Positions 44,244 through 51,127 of a DNA stretch of 64,000 bases are shown in pieces (position 1 is the first letter of the stretch; each line of letters begins with the position of its first letter). Under the pieces are notes generated by a model. The model saw only the letters and a program-made list of their open reading frames with translations, did not search any database and was not told the DNA's origin. The stretch comes from Pyxidicoccus fallax. Lineage in GTDB: Bacteria > Myxococcota > Myxococcia > Myxococcales > Myxococcaceae. Both the position numbers and the translations under genes were made by a program. The stretch covers positions 1 through 64,000 of the forward strand of contig NZ_JABBJJ010000015.1 of NCBI RefSeq assembly GCF_012933655.1. The letters are read 5' to 3'.

Positions 44244-44555
44244 GCGATGACACTCGGGGTCATGCGCGCCGGTCCTTTCCGACGCGACGTGCGTCCCTTG
44301 AGCAACCCCCGCGCCAGGACGCGGAGCGCGCGGGATTCCCAGTCACCTCCGGGACTTGCGCGTCCCCTGGCTCCGTGACGGCACTCGCGCCGGGGAGGAA
44401 CGTGCCAGGACTGGCACGCGCGCGCGGAGGTCCAGCGGACGCGGGTGTCATGGGCCTCGGCGGGGCCGCGCTCGAACTCGGGTCACCCGCGCCGAAAGGA
44501 CATGCGAGGGCGGTGAGACACCGGCCCGCTTCGCTACCAGGACAGGAGAGGACCC
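44244..44555. promoter_or_regulatory. Divergent region between DNRLRE copy 2 and the acyltransferase gene
   Basis: This 312-base region holds the palindrome CGTGCCAGGACTGGCACG at 44401-44418, conserved with copy 1, and an ACAGGAGAGGA ribosome binding site just before the plus-strand gene. Only the part up to about 44482 is shared with copy 1. The last 70 bases are unique and probably carry the acyltransferase promoter. Confidence 0.45.
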
Positions 44556-45371
44556 ATGACGTGCTGCAGGCCTTGGCGCTGGCGTGTTGCCACCACCCAG
44601 CGGGAGCTCGATGACGTGGCTCGCATCCGCTGGGCTGTCTTCGGAGGAGAGCTGGGATTGCTGTCCGAGCAGTCCGCGCTGTCTCGACGGGAGGTGACCT
44701 GCGTCGACACGCTCGACACCACGGTGCACGTGCTCGTCTACGCCGGCGCCGAGCCGGTGGCGACGATGCGGGTGGCGTTGCCCAACGCGGAGGTGGCGGC
44801 GAACCTGGGGGTGACGGTGGGACTCGAGATGGAGCAGCGGGTGGACCTCTCGGGACTGCTCCAGCCGGGAAGGGTGGTCGCGGAGCCCTCGCGCTTCTGC
44901 GTGCTGCCAAAGTGGCGGCGCTCGGAGGCCGTCACGTGGCTGCAGGCGGGCATGTACGTGGAGAGCCGGCGGCGCGGGGTGACGCACTGGATTGCGTCCG
45001 CGAACCTGGAGACGGACTCGCCCGAGGACGCGCTCCTCTCATGGCAGGTGGCGGCCCACCGGGGATGGCTGAGTCCGCACTGGCGCGTGGCCGTGCCCGA
45101 CCCGCGGCAGGCCCCGGTGCACCCTCGCACCCCCTTCTACACGCCGGAGGAGCGGGCGCAGGCGGCGCGGGGGCTGTTGGACGGTTTGCGGCTGCCCAGG
45201 TCGCCCTCGCTCTTCGCCAGGACGATGGGGGCGCGCTTCATCGCGGAGCCGCTCTACGACTCGTATTTCCAGTGGTTCACGCTGCCGCTCGTCATGGCGC
45301 TCGATGAGGTTCCGGCGGACTCCGTGGCGCGCTTCCACGCGCTGGAGAACGGCGTGAATCCCGCCGCCTAG
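44556..45371 (+). CDS. FeeM / LuxI-fold N-acyltransferase
   Basis: The ATG at 44556 is preceded by AGGAGAGGACCC. The 271-residue protein has the pattern of GNAT-fold N-acyl amino acid synthases (FeeM-like, related to LuxI-type acyl-homoserine lactone synthases). This comprises an N-terminal strand and helix with ELDDVARIRWAVFGGELG, a CVDTLDTTVHVLVYAGAEPVATMRVALPN beta core, and VAEPSRFCVLPKWRRSEAV, where the E-x-S-R-F motif is typical. A helix with MYVESRRRGVTHWIASANL follows. Such enzymes join an acyl group from acyl-ACP to an amine. The C-terminal 90 residues (TPFYTPEERAQ onward) are less familiar. The next gene, 79 bases on, encodes a haem-oxygenase-like oxidase, so the two probably act in one pathway. 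Substrates are unknown. Confidence 0.72.
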   Translation: MTCCRPWRWRVATTQRELDDVARIRWAVFGGELGLLSEQSALSRREVTCVDTLDTTVHVLVYAGAEPVATMRVALPNAEVAANLGVTVGLEMEQRVDLSGLLQPGRVVAEPSRFCVLPKWRRSEAVTWLQAGMYVESRRRGVTHWIASANLETDSPEDALLSWQVAAHRGWLSPHWRVAVPDPRQAPVHPRTPFYTPEERAQAARGLLDGLRLPRSPSLFARTMGARFIAEPLYDSYFQWFTLPLVMALDEVPADSVARFHALENGVNPAA

Positions 45372-45450
45372 GCCGGGGCGGTTCCTTCCTTCCTTTCACC
45401 TTCAACACGCAGCGACCGGGAGCCCCACGGGCACCGGACAGGAGACGTAC

Positions 45451-46161
45451 GTGCGAACGCAGACGGAGAATCACGTGGGAACGAATTGGTTGGCGGCGCT
45501 GGACGCGGAGGCGCGCGGGCTGGTGGCGGCGGTGGATGCACAGCCCGACGGCCGCCGCCTCCTCGATGGGACCCTCGATACGGCGGGCTACATCCACTAC
45601 CTCGTCCAGACGTACCACTACGCCCGCTGGAGCACGCCCATCCTCGGCGAGGGGGGCGAGCGGCTGAAGCGGCTGGGCCGGCACCCGGAACTGGCGGAGT
45701 TGTTGATCCAGAAGGGGGAGGAGGAGCGGGGGCACGACCGGTGGTTGCTGTCGGACCTGAAGAACCTGGGGTGCTCTGAGGAGTCCGTGGAGGCGGCGGC
45801 GCGGAGCCCGGCGGTGGAGGCCTATACGGGGTGGAACTTCTTCACGTCCCGCGCGGGCGTGCCGACGGCGGTGCTGGGGACCGCGTACGTGCTGGAGTAC
45901 CTGTCGCAGACGCGGGCGGGCGTGTGGGCCGAGCGGCTGAAGGAGGTGGGCGCCATTCCCAACATCCACAAGGCCGTGACGTTCCTGCGCAGCCACGGGG
46001 CCCTGGACGGAGACCACGTGGCGGAGATGAAGCGAATCCTGGAGCCGCTGACGGACCCGGAGGATCAGGAGGCCATCCTCTTCTCGGCCCGCGTCGCCCG
46101 GAGCGTCTTCCCGCGCATCTTCCGTGAGGACGGCGGCTCCAGCCTCCCCCTCGCGAGGTAG
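45451..46161 (+). CDS. Haem-oxygenase-like di-iron oxidase (iron-containing redox enzyme family)
   Basis: The GTG at 45451 follows CAGGAGACGTAC. The 236-residue all-helical protein has the spacing of metal ligands seen in haem-oxygenase-like di-iron oxidases: GEEERGHD (Glu92, His95), a central YVLEYLSQ (Glu149) and a late SHGALDGDHVAEM (His182, Asp186, Asp188, His189). Enzymes of this fold (for example UndA, BesC and SznF type) use two iron atoms and oxygen to desaturate, cleave or N-oxygenate fatty acids and amino acids. The ligand assignment here is by eye. It follows the FeeM-like gene, so an oxidised N-acyl product is plausible but unproven. A terminator hairpin follows. Confidence 0.72.
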   Translation: MRTQTENHVGTNWLAALDAEARGLVAAVDAQPDGRRLLDGTLDTAGYIHYLVQTYHYARWSTPILGEGGERLKRLGRHPELAELLIQKGEEERGHDRWLLSDLKNLGCSEESVEAAARSPAVEAYTGWNFFTSRAGVPTAVLGTAYVLEYLSQTRAGVWAERLKEVGAIPNIHKAVTFLRSHGALDGDHVAEMKRILEPLTDPEDQEAILFSARVARSVFPRIFREDGGSSLPLAR

Positions 46162-46186
46162 AGACAGCCGCACTCGAGCTGGGAGA

Positions 46187-46218
46187 GCCTCCCGTTCGAA
46201 CCCTGGCTTTCGGGAGGC
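46187..46218. terminator. Terminator hairpin between convergent genes
   Basis: GCCTCCCG at 46187-46194 pairs with CGGGAGGC at 46211-46218 around a 16-base loop. It lies 26 bases after the oxidase stop and 60 bases beyond the stop of the convergent LuxR-type gene. Confidence 0.5.
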
Positions 46219-46277
46219 GCCTTCCCATGCAATCCCTCGCGGCAATTCCTACCTGTCTCGAGGGCGCGCGGTTCGCC

Positions 46278-47372
46278 TCACACCGGTCTGTTGAGGTGGG
46301 CTGCTTGGTAGAGGAAATCGGCGCGGCTGTCGATGCCCAGCTTTTTGAAGAGGTTTCGCACGTGGGTCTTCACGGTCTGGCCCGAGATCATCAGTTCATC
46401 GGCGATCTGTCCATTGGACCAGTTTCGGAGCACGCACCTTGCGATGTCGAGTTCGCGGCGCGAGAGGTCGCGCTGCATGTGCAAGGGGAGGGGGATGGAG
46501 TGGGGAAGCTCGGTCAGCACGAGGGCCCATTGCCGGGAGCCGTCAGCCGCGTGCACCTCGATGAACCGGCACGTGCGGTAGCCCTCGGGATGGTTGCGGA
46601 CCCAGAGGGTATTCCCGAGCCGCGAGTCCGCGTCCATCTGGACCAGCGCGTCCAGTTGCTCCTTGAGGACGCGAGGGAGCCCGGAGGCGTCGAGGTCCGA
46701 AGGGGTGAACCAGCGCTCCAGCAGGGTGGTGGCGTGTGGGGAGCGGAACACCTCGTGCGAGGGAGGCTCCACGATGAGATAGGCGGAGTCTGGGCGCTGG
46801 TAGAGTTCCTGGAGCAGCTGGGCGCCGGCGGTCAAGTCCTGGTACTTGCGGCAGTTGCGCAGGCTGTTCCTCAGGTGCCTGATGAGGCTGGAGAGGGCAG
46901 TGAGGCTCTGGGAGGTGAAGGGGGACCGCTTGTGCCGGTAGAGCGCGAAGGCGCCGAAGAGGCCGCGGCCGATGGGCACGAGGACGGCCATGATGTGTTC
47001 CAGGCGCGGCTCCAGCTCCAGGCTGCGTTGGTAGATGAAGGTTCGTTCGTACTCCCCAGGGGAGAGAAGCTGCGTGTCGCAGATGGGCACTCTCGGCCGG
47101 GCGATGATGGGGGCCCGGAAGATGTCATGGTCGATGATGCTGGCATACTCCTGGAGAATGGGGATGGGGGGGCCCGGAACGTGCCATCGGAAGTCGATCG
47201 AAGGCGCGACGCGCATGAGGCACAGGGCCATGGAGTCGGCCTGGACGAACTCGAGAAGCGACGCTCGCGTGGCTTTGAGGACCTTCGGAAGGGACAGTGA
47301 GCTGTTGAGCGCCGTGATGACCCTGTCCCGAACCATGAGTTCGCGGGAGTTGAAGTCCGTTGGATTGAACAT
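46278..47372 (-). CDS. LuxR-type helix-turn-helix regulator with GAF-like sensor region
   Basis: The ATG at 47372 has AAGGAGAG upstream. The 364-residue protein ends in a typical LuxR/FixJ-type DNA-binding domain (about residues 297-355) with LSRRELDIARCVLRNWSNGQIADELMISGQTVKTHVRNLFKKLGI. The N-terminal part is soluble; residues 15-175 look like a GAF-type domain (LLEFVQADSMALCLMRV, HIMAVLVPIGRGLFGAFALYRHK). I see no acyl-homoserine-lactone binding domain of the LuxR/TraR kind. It converges on the acyltransferase-oxidase pair and may regulate it; this is inference from position. Confidence 0.85.
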   Translation of the reverse strand: MFNPTDFNSRELMVRDRVITALNSSLSLPKVLKATRASLLEFVQADSMALCLMRVAPSIDFRWHVPGPPIPILQEYASIIDHDIFRAPIIARPRVPICDTQLLSPGEYERTFIYQRSLELEPRLEHIMAVLVPIGRGLFGAFALYRHKRSPFTSQSLTALSSLIRHLRNSLRNCRKYQDLTAGAQLLQELYQRPDSAYLIVEPPSHEVFRSPHATTLLERWFTPSDLDASGLPRVLKEQLDALVQMDADSRLGNTLWVRNHPEGYRTCRFIEVHAADGSRQWALVLTELPHSIPLPLHMQRDLSRRELDIARCVLRNWSNGQIADELMISGQTVKTHVRNLFKKLGIDSRADFLYQAAHLNRPV

Positions 47373-47520
47373 CCGCCTCTCCTTGTCAGGCAGCCCCGTG
47401 GGGTTGTGCGGGAATGTCCCTCATCATTAGGTCCGGGCTGTAAATCTGTCCCTCACCCTACGGGGGTATTGCCTGGGAACGCGGGTGGGGAATATTGGCG
47501 CACTGCGTATAAGGCGGCAC
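47373..47520. promoter_or_regulatory. Upstream region of the LuxR-type regulator gene
   Basis: These 148 bases lie between the regulator start and the tmRNA-like fragment. They contain the ribosome binding site and some A/T-richer sequence (CATCATTAG, GTAAATCTG) but no feature I can name. Confidence 0.3.
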
Positions 47521-47549
47521 TCCGTGGGTTCGATTCCCGCCGCCTCCAC
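47521..47549 (+). other. tmRNA 3'-end-like sequence, probable attachment site
   Basis: The stretch carries a T arm (GTGGGTTCGATTCCCGC at 47524-47540, five pairs including one G-U) followed by CGCCTCCA. This is how many bacterial tmRNA (ssrA) genes end. No 5' half or tag-coding part precedes it: the LuxR-type gene begins only 150 bases away. The 3' end of ssrA is a common integration target of islands and prophages. An integrase fragment starts 16 bases further on, so I read it as an attachment-site remnant. A tRNA 3' half is an alternative. Confidence 0.6.
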
Positions 47550-47564
47550 AATTTCAGGCCGTGA

Positions 47565-47711
47565 TCACGGCTGGTTAGCAGCACCTTCCAGCCGTGTTGC
47601 GTCTATGTCGCGTGCCGGCGCAAAGGGCGCGTCGAGCACCGCGACAGCCTGCTTCCGGGTCTCGGGGCTCAGGTGGGCATAGCGCATCGTCATTTCGATG
47701 GTCGCGTGCCC
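47565..47711 (-). pseudogene. Tyrosine recombinase (phage-type integrase) C-terminal fragment
   Basis: The frame reads GHATIEMTMRYAHLSPETRKQ and then a short variable tail to a stop at 47565. This is the last conserved box of tyrosine recombinases, with the late catalytic His of the GH motif and the nucleophile Tyr in RYAHL. All upstream catalytic boxes are missing, so it cannot be active. At about 47705 the sequence switches to an IS21-type transposase fragment in another frame. It lies 16 bases from the tmRNA-like attachment sequence. Confidence 0.72.
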
Positions 47712-47875
47712 CTCCAGTCGCGCGGCAGCTTCAACTCCGACGGCAGCCGCTTCTTCTGCCGGTACTTCCTGGCCGTCTTGCGGTCCATCTCGGCCTTCGC
47801 CGCGGCGAGCCCGAGGTTTCCGTGCTTCGTCAGCTCCTCCTTCAGCTTCCTCACCTGGGCGTCCGTTACCGCCAC
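47690..47875 (-). pseudogene. IS21-family transposase (IstA) N-terminal fragment
   Basis: From a GTG at 47875, behind GAGGAGG, the frame reads VAVTDAQVRKLKEELTKHG, then AAAKAEMDRKTARKYRQKKRLPSE and RDWRGT. This matches the N-terminal helix-turn-helix of IS21-type IstA transposases. The frame stops after about 61 codons (the codon at 47917 would add 14), where it runs into integrase sequence. The catalytic DDE domain and the IstB ATPase are absent. Confidence 0.72.
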
Positions 47876-47973
47876 CGGAGCTCCTCCTCGTCCGGCGGCA
47901 TGTACCGACGCCTTCACTCAAGATGGGGAGAAGTCATTGTCGCTGGTGGGGAGGAGTCATTGTCGCTGAGCAG
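47690..47973 (-). mobile_element. Remnant of an IS21-family insertion sequence (left end)
   Basis: Only the transposase-start end is left. It ends near 47973 with TGCTCAGC read on the minus strand, a TG terminus as in IS21 elements. Two copies of AGTCATTGTCGCTG at 47933-47946 and 47956-47969, 23 bases apart, match the multiple repeated sites typical of IS21-family ends. The rest of the element was lost at the junction with the integrase fragment. Confidence 0.65.
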
Positions 47974-48109
47974 GCATAGCCCCTGGCCGCCGCTGCGCTC
48001 GGTGGAGGCGCCACGCCCCGAGGTGATGCTCGGGGCGGCCCGCTCCGATGGGTCCTGGTCGTGACCCGCCGCGCCCCGGAGGATGGAGCCCTTTCCCGCT
48101 GGGGGGCTG
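47974..48109. other. Gap upstream of the sitA-type toxin gene
   Basis: No gene was found in these 136 bases. They hold a possible stem (CCCCGAGGTGATGCTCGGGG at 48015-48034) and a GGAGG at 48077-48081 just before an alternative ATG of the toxin gene. Confidence 0.35.
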
Positions 48110-49453
48110 ATGAGGGTTCATCGCGCTGCCGCGCTGCTGCTGGCTTTGGTGACAGGTTGTGCCTCGGGGCGCGTGGTGCGCTTGGAATCTGGCCGGGGGC
48201 CGTCGGTCGTCTTCACGCCCGTCAGCGATGAATCCGGGCCGGTGGTGGAGCGGGACGACTTCAAGAAGGCCGTGGCTCGGCTGGTGCGGGAGATGCGGCC
48301 TCCGGCCAATCCCCAGCAGGCCGCGAGGCATCTGATGGGAGTGGATGCCCGAGGCGGCGCGTACTTCTACAACGAGCGGACCCGACAGCTCACGCCGCTG
48401 GACGGCGCTGCATTGGCCTCCGACATGCCCCCAGCGGACGTGGACCTGACGCGGACGTATTTACGCTGGTGCGAGCGCACCGGGCGCAAGGGCGACTGTC
48501 TGCGCCTGTTGGTGGAGAGCCCCACCGTCACCGGAGACGGACGCTATGCGTTGGCCATGGCCTTCGCTCAAGGCGTCGTCCGGGAAGAGATGCTGGACGC
48601 CTTCCGGGACATGGCCGACCCGCACGCGGCGCTCTCGGCGGTGCTATGGACAATGACCTTCTACCTGGTCCTCTGGTCGGTGCCCGAGCCGGTGAGCAAG
48701 GGCCTGGCTGCTGTCATGACAGCAACAGCCATCGTCTACCTCGGGGTGGACACCTTCTGGACGCTGATAGCGGGCTTCAAACGGTTGGTGGAAGAAGCGG
48801 ACCGGGCCACCACGTTTGACGAGCTGCGCGAGGCGGGCGAACGGTATGGCAAGGTCATGGGCCGGAATGCGGCGCGAGCCTTCGCGCTGCTGGTGACGGT
48901 GGCCGTGGGCCACACGGCGGCGGGATTCGCCAGCACGGTGCCCACGCTGCCCGGCTCCGCCCAGGCGGCGGTGCTGTCTGGGGGCCGCGCGGGCATCCGC
49001 CTTTCAGCCGTGGGCGAAGTGGGCGCGGTGGCCGTGTCGGGTGAGGCTGTCACCGTGGTACTGGCCCCGAACGCGGTGGCCATGACTGTACGGGCCATGG
49101 GGGGCGCGGCTGCCGCCCCGGTGGACGCGGAGGGTCATGACCACCACATCGCTACGAACAAGTGGTGGAAGTCCACGAACAATGCAGGCCCGTGGTCACC
49201 TCAGTTCCAGACGATTTTCGACAAGGCGGGCATGACGCTGGATGACCCGGCCAACATCGTCCACGTCAAGGGCCACAAGGGGCCCCATCCGAAGCAGTAC
49301 CACGAAGCAGTTTTCCAACGCCTGTCTGACGCAACGGAGGGGTGTCGCACCATGCAGCAGTGCCGCGAGGCGCTAACAGCCGAGCTCGGCCGGTTGGGGA
49401 AGCAGATCGCCACGCCGGGCACCAGGCTCAACAAGCTGGTGACGGGCACCTAG
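48110..49453 (+). CDS. sitA: SitA5-family lipoprotein toxin with AHH nuclease domain
   Basis: The ATG at 48110 gives a short lipoprotein signal ending VTGC (Cys17); an ATG at 48083 would lengthen it by nine residues. The 447-residue protein has the SitA layout: lipid anchor, a conserved region with LTRTYLRWCERTGRKGDCLRLL and ESPTVTGDGRYALAMA, and two hydrophobic segments near residues 173-191 and 198-223. A C-terminal toxic domain with HDHHIATNKWW (His345-His346) and VHVKGHKGPHPKQYHEAVFQRL follows. The last part is an AHH/HNH-type nuclease signature. SitA toxins move between myxobacterial cells by TraA/TraB outer-membrane exchange and kill siblings lacking the matching immunity protein. The immunity gene follows directly. 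No sitB helper gene is visible. Confidence 0.88.
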   Translation: MRVHRAAALLLALVTGCASGRVVRLESGRGPSVVFTPVSDESGPVVERDDFKKAVARLVREMRPPANPQQAARHLMGVDARGGAYFYNERTRQLTPLDGAALASDMPPADVDLTRTYLRWCERTGRKGDCLRLLVESPTVTGDGRYALAMAFAQGVVREEMLDAFRDMADPHAALSAVLWTMTFYLVLWSVPEPVSKGLAAVMTATAIVYLGVDTFWTLIAGFKRLVEEADRATTFDELREAGERYGKVMGRNAARAFALLVTVAVGHTAAGFASTVPTLPGSAQAAVLSGGRAGIRLSAVGEVGAVAVSGEAVTVVLAPNAVAMTVRAMGGAAAAPVDAEGHDHHIATNKWWKSTNNAGPWSPQFQTIFDKAGMTLDDPANIVHVKGHKGPHPKQYHEAVFQRLSDATEGCRTMQQCREALTAELGRLGKQIATPGTRLNKLVTGT

Positions 49454-50044
49454 ATGCAGCGCCACAATGGGCCTATGCCAAAGCGGTACTTCGACCTTAA
49501 GGACGAAATGCGCATTCGGGGGCGATGGTTGCTCGGCACTCCCACGGATGTTCAAGGTCGGGAGGTGGAAGACCCGTGGATGTTCTATCGGGGCCAGCGG
49601 CTCCCGGACCTGGGCCCCTTGAAACTCCCCGTGACTGTGCCCGGCAAGGCGCTTGATTTCTCACGAGCGGCATTCGCGGCCCCGGTGGTCCACGCCCGCG
49701 TAGCTGCCGTGTTCTCAGAACTCGCGCCCGAGGAGGTGCAAACCCTACCCGTGGAGATTGAGGGCCAGTCGGAACAGTTCTTCATTCTCGTGGCCACCAA
49801 GCTGATTCGCTGCATTGACGAGAATGCCACCGAGGAATTCGAGAAGTGGACGCCGGAGGACGGGCGCCCTGAGAAGGTTGGAAAATACCGAGACGTTTGG
49901 GGAATGCGGATTGACGCCTCCCAGGTAGGCGACGCAAAGGTATTCCGCGCTTGGGGATGGCCTATTGTCCTGATTGTCCGGGAAGAAATCCGCGAGGCAC
50001 TTGAGCGCATAGGCGCCACAGGAACGACGTTTGAAGAGGTTTAG
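49454..50044 (+). CDS. sitI: Immunity protein of the SitA toxin (Imm11 / DUF1629-like)
   Basis: The ATG at 49454 touches the toxin stop codon; an ATG at 49475 (MPKRYFDLKDEM) is equally possible, and neither has a strong ribosome binding site. The 196-residue soluble protein has the features of Imm11-family immunity proteins: an N-terminal YFDLKDEMRIRGRWLLG, a middle AVFSELAPEEVQTLPVEIEGQSEQFFILVATKLIRCID and a C-terminal AWGWPIVLIVREEIREALE. It should bind and neutralise the nuclease domain encoded upstream. Its position directly after sitA, as in known sit loci, supports this role. Confidence 0.85.
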   Translation: MQRHNGPMPKRYFDLKDEMRIRGRWLLGTPTDVQGREVEDPWMFYRGQRLPDLGPLKLPVTVPGKALDFSRAAFAAPVVHARVAAVFSELAPEEVQTLPVEIEGQSEQFFILVATKLIRCIDENATEEFEKWTPEDGRPEKVGKYRDVWGMRIDASQVGDAKVFRAWGWPIVLIVREEIREALERIGATGTTFEEV

Positions 50045-50229
50045 GTGCATGTTCCACGGCTCCGAGGTGGTTCTCGGTGCCGGTGCTGGCAGCCACTGCG
50101 CACCGGGAGGGCAGCCACTGTGGCCCGAGTAGGGACCCAATCTGGCTGGACATGGGAATCCTTTCGCGAGGTCGGCCGCGTGGAGGTTGGGTGCTCCAGT
50201 CGGCCGTCGAGCGGCAAGCCTGACAGCAG
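50045..50229. other. Gap with two 11-bp direct repeats, possible second IS21-like end
   Basis: GGCAGCCACTG occurs at 50088-50098 and 50110-50120, 22 bases apart, the same layout as the repeats of the IS21-type end at 47933-47969 but with a different sequence. No gene is supported in this 185-base gap. Confidence 0.4.
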
Positions 50230-51027
50230 CTAAGCCAGCTCACGCAAGAACGACGCGACCACCTCTCCCAGGCGCTCGGGTTGGTCAAACGGAAGGCCGT
50301 GGCCGGCGTCCTGGACCTGTTCGATTCGCACGCGTGGGTTGAGGCTCCGCAGTTCCGTTGCCATCTCGAGCGTGACGACGGGGCTGCTGTCCCCGATGAC
50401 GAGGAGGATCGGGACGTCAATCGCGCTCACCACGTCGCGATACTCGGGGTTGGGCGGCGTGAGGACGTCGAAGGCGCCCATGCGGGTCTTCAGTCTCGCC
50501 TCGGCAAGAAGCTCGACGATCTCGAGCGAGCGACGCGGATGTCGGGCTCGGGCCTGGGCAACGAGGTCAGCCTTGTGCAGGCCGAGGGCCCGGCGGTGTT
50601 GCTCGGCGACGTCGCTGTCGTGCACCTCGCGTTGGCGTTCGGGGCTCAGGAACGTCGGGTCGACCAGGACGAGGCCGCGGAGGCCCACCGCCCCTCGACT
50701 CGCCACCACCGCGGCGGTCATGCCGCCCATCGAGTGGCCAAGCAGGACCGGACGAGACAGCTCCAGGCCGCGGATGAGGCCCACGACGTCGCTCGCGTGA
50801 TCGTCATACCGGTAGCCGTGGTGCGGCGCGCTCGAACCGCCGTGCCCTCGGGCGTCGGGCATGACGACGTCGAATTCACCTTCGAGCACCCGCGCCATGG
50901 GAGTCCAGCAGGCGCCGCTCCCAATCAAGCCATGGAGCAGAACGACGGGAGGGTGGGCGCCTCCGGTTCGGAGGTAGTGGAGGTCGATGCCGTTCGTTTC
51001 GCGGACTCCACTCATCCAGGTCGTCAT
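50230..51027 (-). CDS. Alpha/beta hydrolase
   Basis: The ATG at 51027 has AGGAAC upstream and gives a 265-residue cytosolic protein. It has the usual alpha/beta-hydrolase marks: LLHGLIGSG oxyanion region (residues 30-38), DARGHGGSS (58-66), nucleophile elbow GHSMGG with Ser99, an acidic residue in LLVIGDSSPVV, and the catalytic His in DAGHGLPFDQP near the C-terminus. The cap region (residues 120-190) is helical. The specific ester or other substrate is unknown. It is divergent from the DyP peroxidase gene with about 100 bases between. Confidence 0.9.
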   Translation of the reverse strand: MTTWMSGVRETNGIDLHYLRTGGAHPPVVLLHGLIGSGACWTPMARVLEGEFDVVMPDARGHGGSSAPHHGYRYDDHASDVVGLIRGLELSRPVLLGHSMGGMTAAVVASRGAVGLRGLVLVDPTFLSPERQREVHDSDVAEQHRRALGLHKADLVAQARARHPRRSLEIVELLAEARLKTRMGAFDVLTPPNPEYRDVVSAIDVPILLVIGDSSPVVTLEMATELRSLNPRVRIEQVQDAGHGLPFDQPERLGEVVASFLRELA

Positions 51028-51127
51028 GGAGCTGTTCCTGCCTGACGCGGCTTCGTAAGTGAAGTTGGATGTTCGTGAAGAGCTGACGCTTGCCACCGGG
51101 GCCCGCATGCACCAGAACTCGCGGGCC

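Larger units (their letters stand above)
41821..44482. repeat. Tandem duplication unit, copy 2
   Basis: Second unit of the 2662-base duplication, starting with ACAGGCGGCGCACC as copy 1 does and carrying the second DNRLRE lipoprotein gene with the same flanking hairpin and palindrome. Confidence 0.85.

Noticed and set aside
47400-47549. A complete tmRNA or tRNA gene
   Set aside because: Only the T arm and 3' acceptor strand are present. No 5' acceptor strand, D arm or tag-coding region lies in the 150 bases before it.
47930-47970. CRISPR array suggested by two 14-bp repeats with a 9-base gap
   Set aside because: Only two copies, very short spacer, and position at an IS21-type end; no cas genes in the window.
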